Source of the DNA: Trichosphaerium sp. ATCC 40318
Taxonomy: Eukaryota > Discosea > Flabellinia > Trichosidae
DNA length: 64,000 nucleotides
NCBI GenBank assembly: GCA_038496445.1
Contig: JALMLS010000279.1
Span: 62,001-126,000, forward strand
Direction of reading: 5' to 3'
Shown piece by piece: positions 1 to 10,797 of the stretch. The position numbers and the translations under genes were made by a program. Position 1 is the stretch's first letter. Each line of letters begins with the position of its first letter. The notes under the pieces are model-generated. The model was given only the letters and a program-made list of their open reading frames with translations, did not search any database and was not told where the DNA came from.

Positions 1-69
1 ACAGAGAATAGCGAAGCTACACCTGAAGGTGACGCTGAACCGGAAGAAAAGGGTAGCAGCACAGCTTAA
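1..69 (+). CDS. C-terminal end of an upstream gene (partial)
   Basis: Reading frame 1 is open from the first base to a TAA at 67-69 and encodes 22 residues that are acidic and Ser/Thr/Ala-rich (ending GSSTA). Acidic tails of this kind are common on chaperones and nuclear proteins, but nothing here identifies the family. Composition and the clean stop are the only support; it could also be chance, since the piece is so short. The body of the gene lies outside the window. Confidence 0.4.
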   Translation, partial: TENSEATPEGDAEPEEKGSSTA

Positions 70-270
70 GCTCTCTTTTTTGTAAGTAAATCGAAATGTA
101 TTTGTCTCCGAGAATTTTTAGTACTGCCTGAGCAAAAATCACTCCAGTACTTGTAGTTCACCATATAAACAGTGAACTATTTTACGATTTTCGCTTTTCT
201 TGTGCGACTTAACCCACCAGATTAAGAGCTGTACTTCCTTTTTGAGCAACTCACAGAAATTGCAAACCTA

Positions 271-912
271 ATGCAACAACACCTTTTACTCACTTTACTC
301 GCACTATGCGCTCTAGTAAGCGTATGTTCTGCCCGCCAGTCGTGGCAAGAACTCCAACGTAACTATCGCTCCTACAGCAAACAAAGATATGGTGCTAGCC
401 ACAAACCACTGAAGTGGGGCAATACATACAAACCAAGCGGAGATTACCACACCAAAACATACGGCCAGCGCCCTCGTCTTAGCTGGAGCAACTTTAGAAA
501 TACTAGAGCAAGACCAACCCGTGCAACGCCTGTTTACACTGAGGATAGAGATAACTTTGAGCAAGAAGAACGAAGCGACTACAGAGAACCTGAGCAAAGA
601 GAAGAACCTGTCTTTAGACAAAGAGAACCAGTGCGTAGGTACCAAGAACCACGCGAAGAACCACAACCTGATTTCAGACAACGCGAACAACGTCAACCAG
701 AATTCGACCAACGTCAACCACAATTTGACCAAGAAGACTTCATTCCAGATGATTTTCAAGGTGAATTGATAGATGAATTGGGCTTTGACCCTAACGACAT
801 GGATGATGACTTCTACGGTGACGAAGGTGATGACATTCCTGAAGACACTGGTTTCCGTGGTCTTAGAGGAGACTCAGGCTCAGAACCACGTCCAAGACGC
901 TCTTTTTACTAA
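271..912 (+). CDS. Secreted low-complexity protein (213 aa)
   Basis: Intronless ORF. Residues 1-21 form a clear signal peptide (MQQHLLLTLLALCALVSVCSA, cleavage likely before RQSW). The mature part is hydrophilic: a Tyr/Ser/Lys-rich stretch, then Arg/Glu/Pro/Gln repeats built on REQ, PEFDQ and EEP units at about residues 95-150, then an acidic Asp-rich tail and a basic RPRRSFY end. No folded domain, Cys or catalytic motif is visible, so it is probably an extracellular or wall-associated disordered protein. An AATAAA lies 7 nt after the stop. Function unknown; that it is a gene is supported by the signal peptide and the long open frame. Confidence 0.7.
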   Translation: MQQHLLLTLLALCALVSVCSARQSWQELQRNYRSYSKQRYGASHKPLKWGNTYKPSGDYHTKTYGQRPRLSWSNFRNTRARPTRATPVYTEDRDNFEQEERSDYREPEQREEPVFRQREPVRRYQEPREEPQPDFRQREQRQPEFDQRQPQFDQEDFIPDDFQGELIDELGFDPNDMDDDFYGDEGDDIPEDTGFRGLRGDSGSEPRPRRSFY

Positions 913-918
913 ACTTTA

Positions 919-924
919 AATAAA
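919..924 (+). terminator. Poly(A) signal AATAAA
   Basis: Canonical AATAAA 7 nt downstream of the stop of the secreted protein ending at 912. It implies a 3' UTR of only a few tens of bases, in line with other genes here. Confidence 0.5.
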
Positions 925-944
925 GCCTTGAATACACATATTCT

Positions 945-1145
945 TTATTTTATAACTCGTTGCAACCTTGCTATTTCATTGAAGCTTTTCCAGAGTTTAC
1001 GTAATCCTTGTGATTCTTCTTGTGAAGATAGTCAAAATTTTCTGCTGCGGATTATGTATGAGTGTGGCTTTGCCTCACAACTGATTTGTGCGCAAAGAAA
1101 CGCATTGTTTCTGTTTCCACATACTCCACATCAAAAGGAAGTTTC
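945..1145 (-). CDS. Possible 3' exons of a minus-strand gene (unresolved)
   Basis: On the minus strand a frame ends ...LRKLWKSFNEIARLQRVIK with a TAA at 947-945 that sits inside an AATAAA. A second overlapping frame is also protein-like but ends at a TAG slightly upstream. Further upstream (about 1145-1085) a short open stretch (VEYVETETMRFFAHKS) may be another exon. I could not join these in one frame, so this is a candidate terminal exon only. If real, it converges on the gene ending at 912 with 32 bp between stops. Confidence 0.25.
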
Positions 1146-1170
1146 AGGCCAATTAATTGTTTCTTTGTAG

Positions 1171-1860
1171 TTACTTGCTTTACTCACGGCGTAGCCACAC
1201 TACAATAGACGATTAGAAAACGGACTTAATAGACCCTTTAAGACGATATCACGTGGCCACTATGTTTCCAAGTCATCACACAGCGCCACGCTGTTAGGGT
1301 AACGCACAGTCTTGCATGGTTAATTGTGATTCTTCAACAATATGAGCATACTATAAAGGACTAGCGAGTGAGTTGCCTAGAGCTCACAAGAAGTATGTAA
1401 ATATTCGAGAACAACACGAACATTTGCATTAAATTCGGGAAATCGTTACCCCGATGGCGGCGACAAGCCCTATACGTGCGTGAAGTGTGGGGACAAATAT
1501 CTTTGAATATGTTGTATGCGGGGTATCTAAATCTCCTTTGCTGGTTGTGTCAAGTTATAATTGTAGTTGTTAGCAGCGTACTACAGTGGCAAGAGTACAG
1601 TAAAAAAATCACATGTTGAGTGTAGACAAAAAAGAGACGGTTGTTTCACACGCTAGTATTGAACGGTGTAATTCGCTAGGTTCCAAACTACGCTTGTGTT
1701 TCTTGTTTTTGAAATGATACTTGTACACTAAAACATAAATTAGAATGCTTTTTTTGTTTGTTTTGTGAGACCGTTCTAGCGTATAAATAGTTCTAGCGCT
1801 ACAAGCGCTGTATTTATTATTTACAACGTATTTACAAGAGCTACCGGGTTCTAAGGGTTT
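1171..1860. other. Intergenic, no gene assigned
   Basis: No convincing coding exon. A short plus frame ending with a TGA at 1504-1506 contains a peptide like a C2H2 zinc-finger linker and knuckle (see findings). The rest is AT-rich with a TATAAATA-like stretch near 1782. Confidence 0.4.
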
Positions 1861-2811
1861 TCAATAGCCTTCACCCGTGAAGCTATTTTGCACTCTTCTA
1901 AAGTCACAAAAGTCGTTGACCTGCCAGCTAAGTGGCGGTTTAGTATCACGTGACGGTTCGACTTTTACCATCATGACATGTGCGTGTTTCCCAACGCTAG
2001 TTGTGTTCTGTTTCTCGCTTTCTTTCTTTTTTTTTGTATCATGGAACGGTTCAATGCTATACCGAGGAGCGTTGGCTTTTGCTGGAGATGGTTTTGCACC
2101 TTTTCCCGGGAGATAAAGCGGAGAATTCATGCATCTCGTAATGGTTCTACTAACTCTTGGTCGCTTTCTTTGTTTGAGAATAGGATGTCCAACTAGTATT
2201 TGAGGTACTTGAGTAGGAGGCATTTTTCGTTTGTTCGAATTGTAGTGTATGGTAGGATTGTTGCTTGGAGAATGTTGTTGATATCTCCTTCGTGCACTCT
2301 TATTTTGCTCTTCCAAGTCTACATTTACCATGACCAAGGTGTTTTTAAGCTTCCGTATGGTTTTCTAATAGTGTAAGTCTACAAAAAACGGAGATATTTA
2401 TCAAAAGGGTTATGGTATGTTTTTTTAAACGAATTCTTATTTTCTCCAGTTACTTTGTTTTTCCCGTTTTGTACCCGTTGCGCAGTTATTTGTTCGTCTT
2501 TATCCTTTAGCATCGTTTTAAGGTGTTTCTCATTTAGTTCGTATACAGAAGCCTGATGCTTCCAAGAGCGCAGTAAATTAGATAATGTTGTAATATTTGT
2601 ATCACGTGTAGTGTTTTGGACTTGGTTTAGTTGTTTTATCCTTTTTCTCTCTTTTGTGAACGCGCATTAGCTAAATGATTTTCTTTTGTTTTCTACTACT
2701 CTTACCTAGAGAGAGAACCAAGTTATACGCTTTCTCTGATATTTCGACATCTTGACGTGTCTCTGGATCGGTAATTACAATAACGTTAACATCTTTGGTG
2801 CTTCTGGTAGT
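1861..2811 (-). CDS. Coiled-coil basic protein, multi-exon (5' end not found)
   Basis: Three minus exons join in phase: 2811-2706 (acceptor TTTTAG, donor GTAAGAG), 2650-2475 (donor GTACAA) and 2364-1861. The first exon reads TKDVNVIVITDPETRQDVEI and the second is charged and helical (LNEKHLKTMLKDKDEQITAQ), continuing as a coiled coil into the third. The third then becomes basic, Pro/Ser/Lys-rich and probably disordered, with RKRPR as a candidate nuclear signal, and ends with a short W/F-containing tail. No known domain recognised. The start codon and any further 5' exons are missing; the spacer upstream to about 3600 shows no obvious exon. Consistent phase over two introns is the main support. 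Confidence 0.55.
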
Positions 2812-3614
2812 CTAAAACATCATATCACTTAGAAAGGGAACGCATGGGATACAAAAGGACATAAAAAAAACGACGCTAGGAAAAAAGATTGTTGGCGGTT
2901 CAGTGCGATATCAAAAAAAGACAGAGGAGCTCAAAGGCTGTTTTTTAAAAATATAAAAGTAAGAATAGACGGACGTCTCAAAACTTTGTTTCAAATAGTC
3001 AGTCACGTGCCATTTTTGTTTCAGTAGAGAATTCTGCTGTTTATGCTATGAATTGCTGTTATTGTGTGATGTTTACGTCTCAAGAAGATAGACAACCTGT
3101 TGACGTGATGTTGTATTAGTGTGTTTGAAATGAAATGGGTGATTCGCTAGTTGTTCACATCGTGTGTGATTGTGCTATTATAGTAAACATTTTTGGGTTA
3201 GGTGTTCTCGCTCGCCGTCTTTATTGCTAAATCACGTGCAGGTGATTTGTTATTTTACATTTTGTTGGTATTTGTGGGGTTTGTTCTTTTTTTATCAACA
3301 AAAACAGAACTGAATTCTTTTGTGGTTCTACGATTATTTTTCGTCAGTTTTCGTTTTTTTTTTTATGTTGCCTCAACTTTCATTTATTTGATGAAATAAG
3401 AGCTGTTTTAAAACTCTGTTATGCTACCAGCACATATAATAAGTATCCTTTTCCTCTCCTCGTTCGCTTTATCACCCTACAATAAAAGTATCAATACGGT
3501 TTTGTCTTTAAAAACTGCATGGTGCAAAAACGGTGAGTGGCTGAGCCAACAAATATCTCCCAAATTAAAAATGCTCCCTTCATGTCGTAGAGCCTATACT
3601 TACAGAAAGCTGTC
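2812..3614. other. AT-rich spacer
   Basis: Very T-rich on the plus strand with homopolymer runs. Hydrophobic open frames around 3200-3400 come from poly-T, not from a gene. It may hide the 5' exon and promoter of the coiled-coil gene to the left. Nothing else seen. Confidence 0.4.
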
Positions 3615-6230
3615 TCATGGAATTTTTAGAGAAAATAGAATATCTAACTCACAAAATTGAATGAAAATGGCAAGTGCCAAGTTCTGTTTTAACGTTCTGT
3701 TTGTAGCGCTTTATAGTCCACAAAAAAGATCACATACCTTCACGCGCCACGACTGAGCCTCACTACCTGTTGTTCTTTCCGCTAACCGTGCACAAAGAGA
3801 TGCCAGTTGGCCATAGTAGTTAGCCACTTCCTAACAAAAACTCGATTAATACACTATTGTTTTAACTCTAAAGTTCAATACGTCCACCTCCATAAAAAAA
3901 TAGAAACAACACCAAAAAAACAAACTAACAGCTAAATAATTAAAGCCAAACAAAACGAAAATTTTACCAGGGTAAACTCATAAAAATGACCTCCCTGTGA
4001 GAACGCAGGCAGTTTTTTTTTTCGTTTCGGGTAAATTATACCCGATTCCCAAAAAATAAAAGCGTACTACATAAGGGTAAGAAACAATGTGCTTGAAGCA
4101 CTCCAACACTCTTTCACAATGTCTTACACTGGCACGTGGGTCACCTAAAAAAAGAAATTTGGTAAAGGTAAAAAAATCGAAAGAAAGTTCGCACTGGGAA
4201 AATAAATGTTTTACACCTTTTCTTCTTGTTAAAAAGTGGGAACACGTACCTCTTCTGACAGCAAGGTTAACTCTATCTGTACTAGCCAAGAAACGAATCT
4301 GATGTGCTTTACATAGAGAGATATTGTGTTTTTCTGTTGTGAAGTATTGTTCTAAATGTTTGTACAATCTTTCAGCTTCAGCGTTCTTATCGTGAATATA
4401 GCAATCGTGAGCCTCTAGGAGCGTGCGTATAGCATCATCAACTTGTGGTTTGATGTCTTTGTGAAGAACAGTTTGTTTACAGGTATCACATAGCCAGAAA
4501 GAATTGTCGTCTTCTTCACTAGAGGACTCTTCTGCTTGTTGAGTTTCTGAATTTTCCTCTTGTTTTTCTTTTGTAGTTCCTTCTACGGCTTCTGTAGAAT
4601 CTTGACTAGAGTTAACATCATCTGTTACATCTTCTAATTCGCTTGTTTCTGTTTTCGGGTCATTTGAAGTCTGATCCTTTTTCTTTTCATCGTAGTTTCT
4701 ACCTTGTAAAGCGATAATACCATCGCAGCCCTTTTGAGGACACGTCCATCCCTTTCGACGTTAATTAATAACATGTGCACGCTATATGATACTTGCCTCT
4801 AATAACCTATCAATAGACTGCTCTATTGGTTCTGTACAGCGAATACATTTGCACTGACGAAAAAACGAATGTAAGTAAAAAAACTTCAAAGTTTTTTGTA
4901 CCGTAAAGTACTTCTCCTCTCGTAGTGTTCTACACCTAATAAGACGCGGTTGCATAATGTCTATATATGATATTGTTATTTCTTCATCTTTAGCTATTTT
5001 CTTTACAGCTCTGATACACAGACGTGTGGTGCCATGAACCGGAAGGAAATTTGCATTTGGATCACAGTCGTGGTTTATAATACTAGTGGTTTTATTAATA
5101 GGTTGTTTGTGGGTTGCTGTAATTCTTATATTTTGTACCTCGTTATAGGAAACAAACCAAATCCGACGTCATTGTCACCATCATTTAAAGCATGAGAATT
5201 GGAATTAACTCTACATGCAATGTCGATTAAAACCTCAATATCTAAGCTCTAAAATAAGCCTCCATAAATATTCAAACTTCAATGAGGTACCCTCTCGTGC
5301 GTCTTGATGAATAAGCGGTAATAATTGAGTGAGAGAACCTAATGTTAGTGTCATAACCAAAAGTTTTTCGCGTTAATTTTTTTTATTACCTCGAATACTA
5401 GCTATCCATTCTTTTGATACTGCATCTCTATGCGTCACTAGTTCCTCCATTTTCTGCCACCTGTTCGTTATCAATACCACGTAAAATTGAACTAGTATGA
5501 ACAACAACTACCTTGCATCTGTACCAGCAGCTTTCATTGCACACGTGCGTAGCACGAGAATCAACAGGTGTTGGTCTAAAATAAGAAAAACGCGTTAATA
5601 TGAGACCCTTGCCTTTTCTGTACAAAAGAGCAAAATAAACGTACCGGCATCATTGTCATATGCAATTTTCTCAACGGCTGCAAGTGCGTTGATGATATAA
5701 GGAAGAGTTCTGCGCGAGTGTTATTTTTTTTCTGCCGAAAACAATAAATGTTTTTGTACTTGTCTTTCTTCATTTCTGTAGGGTTTATGTAGTGTGTAAT
5801 ACCACTTGAAGGTGGTGAATGTCTGTTTTTGTTTTTTCTCGGGTTGTCGTATGATTTACGTGGTAAAGGCTTGCATGTCTGCCAACACACCTTACCTTGG
5901 CGTTAGAAACTCATTTATGAGATAAACAGGTTTCACAGAGTTTTGATAGGTGTAATTCTTACTTTGTTACCGAAATTTGGCGTTGGGCACCATGAGAAGG
6001 CTGTTTCTTGAAGTATTAGTTCTCCTGGTTCTAAATCTTTTGTAGCGCGTAGTAAACGCCCTAAAATATCATGAAAACGCGGAGACACATTTTAGTGTAC
6101 CCTTTTCGTCATTTTTGTCAACCCACCAATTCGCAGTTGTAGGTTTTTTCTTTTGATGTTGTTTTTGCCTGTTTGATTTGCCGCCATTGCGGTTATTCTT
6201 CTTCTTCCGCTTGTTATTACGTTTGCTCAT
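3615..6230 (-). CDS. SMYD-type SET-domain lysine methyltransferase
   Basis: About ten exons starting at ATG 6230. The N-terminus is Lys/Arg/Asn-rich (nuclear-type), then GRLLRATKDLEPGELILQE, the usual opening of SMYD SET domains. Downstream exons give helical SET-I-like segments (LPYIINALAAVEKI; TCAMKAAGTDA), the catalytic core SIINHDCDPNANF with EEITISYID (S-adenosylmethionine and lysine channel), the post-SET zinc cluster CKCIRC ... WTCPQKGC, a Glu/Ser-rich acidic insert, and a C-terminal helical part (SFWLCDTCKQ; ASVRHCERVLECFKHI; EVANYYGQLASLC) ending at a TGA at 3617-3615. A canonical MYND finger is not clear: only CWQTC is visible after the first SET strand. Expected role is lysine methylation of histone or cytosolic substrates. 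Family call is firm, exact exon joins less so. It shares a short divergent promoter with MED21. Confidence 0.85.
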
Positions 6231-6323
6231 CCTTCATTCGAAACTTAACGATTTTTGACGTGTGAAGACTAAATTACCACAAGTCGCCGTGCCAGCCGTA
6301 CAATCAAGCACGTCTTGTGATTG
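6231..6323. promoter_or_regulatory. Bidirectional promoter between SMYD-type gene and MED21
   Basis: Only 93 bp separate the two divergent start codons. The stretch must hold both 5' UTRs and core promoter elements. No clear TATA box was seen. Confidence 0.55.
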
Positions 6324-7007
6324 ATGGCAGAAAATGAAAATACAGAGCCTGTTCAACCAAACAGCGCAGAATCTGGAGTTGATCGTCTGACGCAGCTACA
6401 AGCGTTCGTAGATGAGCTAGGTGACTATTTCTATCAAAGTATTGGGTAAGCCAGTGTAATGTGACATTTACGTTAATATTACGCAGCGCTATTCAACGAG
6501 ATGCGTTTCCAGTGCAATTTAACAAGGGAGATGGTATGACAAAGCAAAAACAATTGTTTTGCTTATTTGTACACCCTAGAAAAGGGCTACCTACACGCTG
6601 ATGATGATGGCAAACGCGAACAAGTCATCGACAAGGCATTTCTCAAGAATCTCTCGCAGAGCATTGTAGGTATGAGTAAACGCATAGATACTGCCATAGA
6701 CACACTACCAGGCATAAACAATACAGGTACACTACCTCATTCAATTAAATAATACGTTACGCCAACATAACGTTTAGAGAGCGATCAACTAGCTCGCCTT
6801 GAAGCGTTACAAAGGGAGAATGATGTGTTAGGCGATCAGATAGAAGGCAAAGCCAAAGAAGCCAACTTATTGCTGGAACAAGTTCGTGGTATTCTTGGCG
6901 ATATTGCAAGTGAACAGACGGATAAAGGTGAAGATTTTTTACCTCCTGACGAAGTTATGCAAGATGCTAATGGGATGGACATGGCGATTGATGCAATGGA
7001 GATGTAG
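6324..7007 (+). CDS. MED21: Mediator complex subunit 21
   Basis: Four exons join in phase: 6324-6445, 6487-6533, 6580-6726 and 6778-7007, giving 181 residues. After an acidic N-terminus comes DRLTQLQAFVDELGDYFYQS, the hallmark MED21 (Srb7) helix, then SIGAIQRDAFPVQFN, the loop residues, a helix with KRIDTAIDTLPG, and a C-terminal coiled coil (LARLEALQRENDVLGDQIEG) ending in a short acidic tail. Length is near that of animal and fungal homologues. MED21 pairs with MED7 in the middle module of Mediator and links activators to RNA polymerase II. Introns are 41-51 nt with GTAAG, GTATG and GTACA donors. High confidence from conserved motif order. Confidence 0.92.
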
Positions 7008-7146
7008 AAAGCCAGAAAAATGTTGTACAAATAACCAATTACAAAAATACAAAAATTTAATACTCTTGACTTACTGGTCCATACACGTTGATTGAACAGA
7101 CAAGGGTTTTTCTTTTTGGGCCTCGTTGACATTAAATTATACTACA

Positions 7147-7152
7147 TTTATT
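7147..7152 (-). terminator. AATAAA containing the stop codon
   Basis: The TAA stop (7150-7148) of the repeat/nuclease gene is part of an AATAAA hexamer on the minus strand, so the 3' UTR is just the distance from hexamer to cleavage site. Confidence 0.55.
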
Positions 7153-10023
7153 TTTGTATGTTGAAAGTCTTTTGTGGTAGGTGTAATTCGGATTCCATGA
7201 TATTAGACTTTACTGCACACAGTTTATCAGGCATTGATAATAATGGTTTAGCAGATGGACAAATATCAAACGCAATATCTGGCCTATTGTACCAGTGAAT
7301 AACTCAATTACTTTAGTATTGAATTTATGTTTTTACCTGTAGTGCATGATTGTAGCCGCAACGCCATCAACATCCTCAGGGTCCCACCAAAAAGGAATAG
7401 GTACAACTGTGATACCTAATCAACATAATTAAAACGTTGCTTATTCATGTGAGTAGAAACGAACCTGTGTTTGTACTCATTTCTGCCTTTTCCCAATCAC
7501 GTGCTTCTTGCATAATAACAGATCCGAATTTTGCTCTGTTGTCAAAGTAATGATGCTCTCCTTGGTACTCCAACCCTACATTGATACTAGGAACGAAGAT
7601 ATCAATCGTTAGCTCCTTTCCAGATGAGTCTCTTCGAAGAGTGGTTGTATACTCTTCTATAACATCAGCCTTTGGCAAAATTTTATTGATTGCTATGTGA
7701 AGCGACCTTAACAAAATGGTTAGTTCATAAGACGGAGACTTAGAGCAAAACACGGTTTTAAAGTCATCAAAAAAATTGCAAGTGATTGGAGGTCAAAAGT
7801 ATTTAAATCTCATACCTTTGAACACATTTTTTTATGTATTCTCGTGATTGTAGTGCTTCCAAATCCCACTTGTGTTCCGGGTACATATTTACGAGAAACC
7901 CTGGCCAATGTGGTAATAAGCTTTTAACAGCTGATCTCTTTATTTTGTCTATTGATACTCGATACCAATCAGAAGCTTTTTGTATTGATAATGTCTTTTC
8001 AATAAACGATTTATGCTTCTTTAGCATCCCTTTATTCTTCCAAATCTTTGTAGGTATCTTATCTTTAGTGTATAGTTAGAATCAAACGTATAGAACGCTT
8101 GAACTCTAAAAAAAGTGGTCTAGGAATCCATGAGAGTAACGTACTGAATAAGAATGGATTTAAGTCTTCGTAAGGATACAATCCTTCAACTAATGCTTGA
8201 ATTGAATTGTTGTAATACCTATCGTATTTGTTAAATTGCTATTATTATAAGATCTACAGTACTGCAACAAAGTATCTCCCCTGTATTTAACTATTTGGTC
8301 TAAGGTAACATTATACCAGTCATCAATGACTTGTATATTTAAGAGTCTTTCAAGCTTAACAAAAAAAAGAGTTGGTTGAAATAGAAAACTCTTCGTTCAA
8401 GCACCTCAATTGCGTATGATATTCTATTACTAGAGGTGTTCCAGAATTGCATATTCACTCCTGTCCCTAAATAATGATGTCAAATAAAGGAGAAAGGGTG
8501 GTGATGGAATTACGTACTGAACCTCCAAGGATGCCAGTGAACTTTTGGAAAAACAAACTGAGCTAGCGAGCATACATCGCCACCAAATTGCCTATTACCT
8601 TGATTATAAAGGGCGAATTTAATGACACAAGTACTTCATAAGTTTTGGACCACCAACAGTTTGTCGTATATCAGCAGGAGTCACTGAGTACCAATCTTCT
8701 GTATCAACTAATTTTACTTTTCTTGCAAGCTTTAAAGTTGATTAGAAAGAAAGCTCAGTGGTACTACTTACTCTTTTTATCAACTCTGCTACCTTTGCAT
8801 TCGAAATAACGTTGCTCTTAAAGTGGTGTTTCAACCAATTTATATGTGGATAAGCGTATTTTAGAACATGAAACAACGAGCCAAAATATCTGAAGAAAAA
8901 AATAAACAATCGATTATTTACAGTGAAATTAAAGTCATGGTGAACTGACGTACATTATAATTCCCTTACCACCGTCTCGTATGAAATCATCAGAATTATA
9001 TTTATACCAATCTGATACTTTATGGATACGGTTGAGTTCTTCAAACTAGTGACATGGTCAGACTCTGTTGGTAAAGTTTTTTTTGTCTTCTTTCACAACT
9101 AGTACATGTTGAATAAAATCAGTCATATTTACGTCATCTTTCCAGTAGTTCCTTGGTGCCTTGTCTGATATTGAATTATGATAAAGGTAGTATAATTTCA
9201 CATATTATAACGTACTAAACTTAAATCCTTGCCAAGTATAGTGCGGATAAACGCTTGAAATAAGTTTAAAAAGTGAACTTTCATGAAGCCTTATTGTATG
9301 TCAAAACACAGCGTAAAGAATTGATACTATACCCCAACAATGATCTAATATTTGAACCCAGTGGCTTGAGCAACTCCATATTAACTTTATACCAATCATC
9401 CATGACTTTAAGATTCAAAATCTCTTCAGCCTTTCATGGTGTTACAAAAAAAAGAAAGAAAAAAGAAAAGGGCGTACATGCTGCAAATAGTCTCTTTTAT
9501 TATCAATACTGTCCCAGAAACTATGAGATACTTTATCTGTAACATGGTCACATCAGTAGAAGCTCATTTAAAGCGTTATCAACTGTAAAAACGTACGAAA
9601 TTTCCAAGGCACAAATGTCACTTCAGGATACGCAACCTTCAATAGTTTTTGTACTGAATTGCCGTGTTTACTGCACAACAAGCATTACTATGTATTCTAA
9701 CTATTCTAGCGCAATACGTACATAATAAGTCCACCGCCGCCTTGAGCTATAATATCATTGTATGACACCGTATACCAACCATTAGGCTTCGTTATACCCA
9801 TAGCTGTGGCAATCTATCAATACGTCAGGCTGTTTGTAATTATACATTACTGTCAGTTGAGTACACTGTCCATGAACGCTCTAATGTTATCGCGTGACCT
9901 CCAAAAACCTTTTTTAACTGATATTCCATGATTGCGTCTTGCTTCAGCCTTAGCTAGTCGTGAAGCCTCATTCTTGCGCCTAGTTAAGCGTTTTGATGCG
10001 TTTGCGAGTACTTTTGCTCGCAT
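7148..10023 (-). CDS. Helical W/P/F-repeat protein with C-terminal nuclease-like domain
   Basis: Start ATG 10023-10021 (MRAKVLANASKRLTRRKNEA, a basic N-terminus), then many short exons each coding part of a repeat. Recurring signatures are GFW/FW (KKGFWRSRDN, HSFWDSIDNKRDYL), DWY (DDWYKVN, EDWYSVT, SDWYRVS) followed by a Gly-rich turn and a YP.h.W.PWkF unit (VAYPEVTFVPWKF, AYPHINWLKHHF, MYPEHKWDLEAL). The C-terminal exon, 7753-7470, holds LTIDIFVPSINVGLEYQGEH, with the D...E.Q core spacing of PDDEXK-type nuclease folds, followed by GITVVPIPFWWDPEDVDGVA. From memory, this architecture (repeat array plus nuclease-like end) occurs in scattered eukaryotes including fungi and algae; its function is not established. 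I see at least six repeats. Exon joins are approximate. The stop overlaps AATAAA. Confidence 0.8.
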
Positions 10024-10436
10024 CCGTCACTAAACCATTTCTGACACGTACAACGCTTGGTAGCAACGAATTACCACCCAAGCGCCCTACTTATCAATGT
10101 ACAAATTGACTTGTTGACCCAAAAATTTTGAAGACGTTTTTTGCTTAGAGCTCGTGATAAACAATCTTGCTCAAACTTAAGCCTTGGGTGGTCGTGGCGT
10201 AGTTCCGGCGTAGCCATGAACAACATTCTAAACTGGCTACCACTGGCTAAGAAAATGTAGTGTGAAGTCAGAATTGCTGCAAAAATTGTCGAATTTCTGA
10301 CAATTGTGTCACACTGTACTTTTGTACAGTTTCTGCATATTTTTTTTAAAGTCCGCTACGCTAGTTATAGCCTACAACAAACGCTTAAACGGCCAAGAGG
10401 CCTTAGCCTTTAAACGCCGACCTCTCGGGATTGTCG
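10024..10436. other. Intergenic
   Basis: Upstream region of the repeat/nuclease gene. Contains GC-richer short runs but no exon, tRNA or convincing hairpin. Confidence 0.4.
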
Positions 10437-10634
10437 TTAATCTTTTTTATCACGAATCCGGGTAAACTCCGCCTTTTTGTGGTTCACAAGCATGCAATAC
10501 AAACAAGATCGTTGGACATAAAATTTTATCATTTCCATTGTGCTTTTAAATACTGCATTTACTATAAGATCAGTTGCTACCTGACAACAATTTTTGCAAA
10601 AAAGAGTTGACCGAGAATATGAAGTTCTATGCAT
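10437..10634 (-). CDS. Small Cys-containing ORF (65 aa)
   Basis: Single open frame from ATG 10634 to a TAA at 10439-10437. Five cysteines occur as CKNCC and CLYC, a spacing that could bind a metal ion, and the tail is basic (RIRDKKD). Composition is protein-like, but no homologue is recognised and no splice sites or promoter argue for it. It may be a small gene or a chance ORF. Confidence 0.3.
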   Translation of the reverse strand: MHRTSYSRSTLFCKNCCQVATDLIVNAVFKSTMEMIKFYVQRSCLYCMLVNHKKAEFTRIRDKKD

Positions 10635-10797
10635 AGTCTATATTGGGAAAAGCGCACAACCACGTCACATGACACAACTCTTGTTTTTTTAGCGTAGTTC
10701 CATTTCACGCTAGAAAACAATGCACATAAACAATCATAACTATAAAACTAAATACTTGCAATCTATCTACACGAGATTTACTCTACAAAACAACAGT

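Noticed and set aside
3202-3399. Hydrophobic plus-strand ORF
   Set aside because: Phe/Leu-rich only because the DNA is T-rich; no start context, splice sites or domain.
3421-3660. 79-codon plus-strand ORF
   Set aside because: Lies antisense to the last exons of the SMYD-type gene, which have clear family motifs.
10385-10435. Apparent inverted repeat of GGCC/CCTCT pieces
   Set aside because: Pairing is imperfect and short; no stable hairpin or tRNA-like fold could be drawn.
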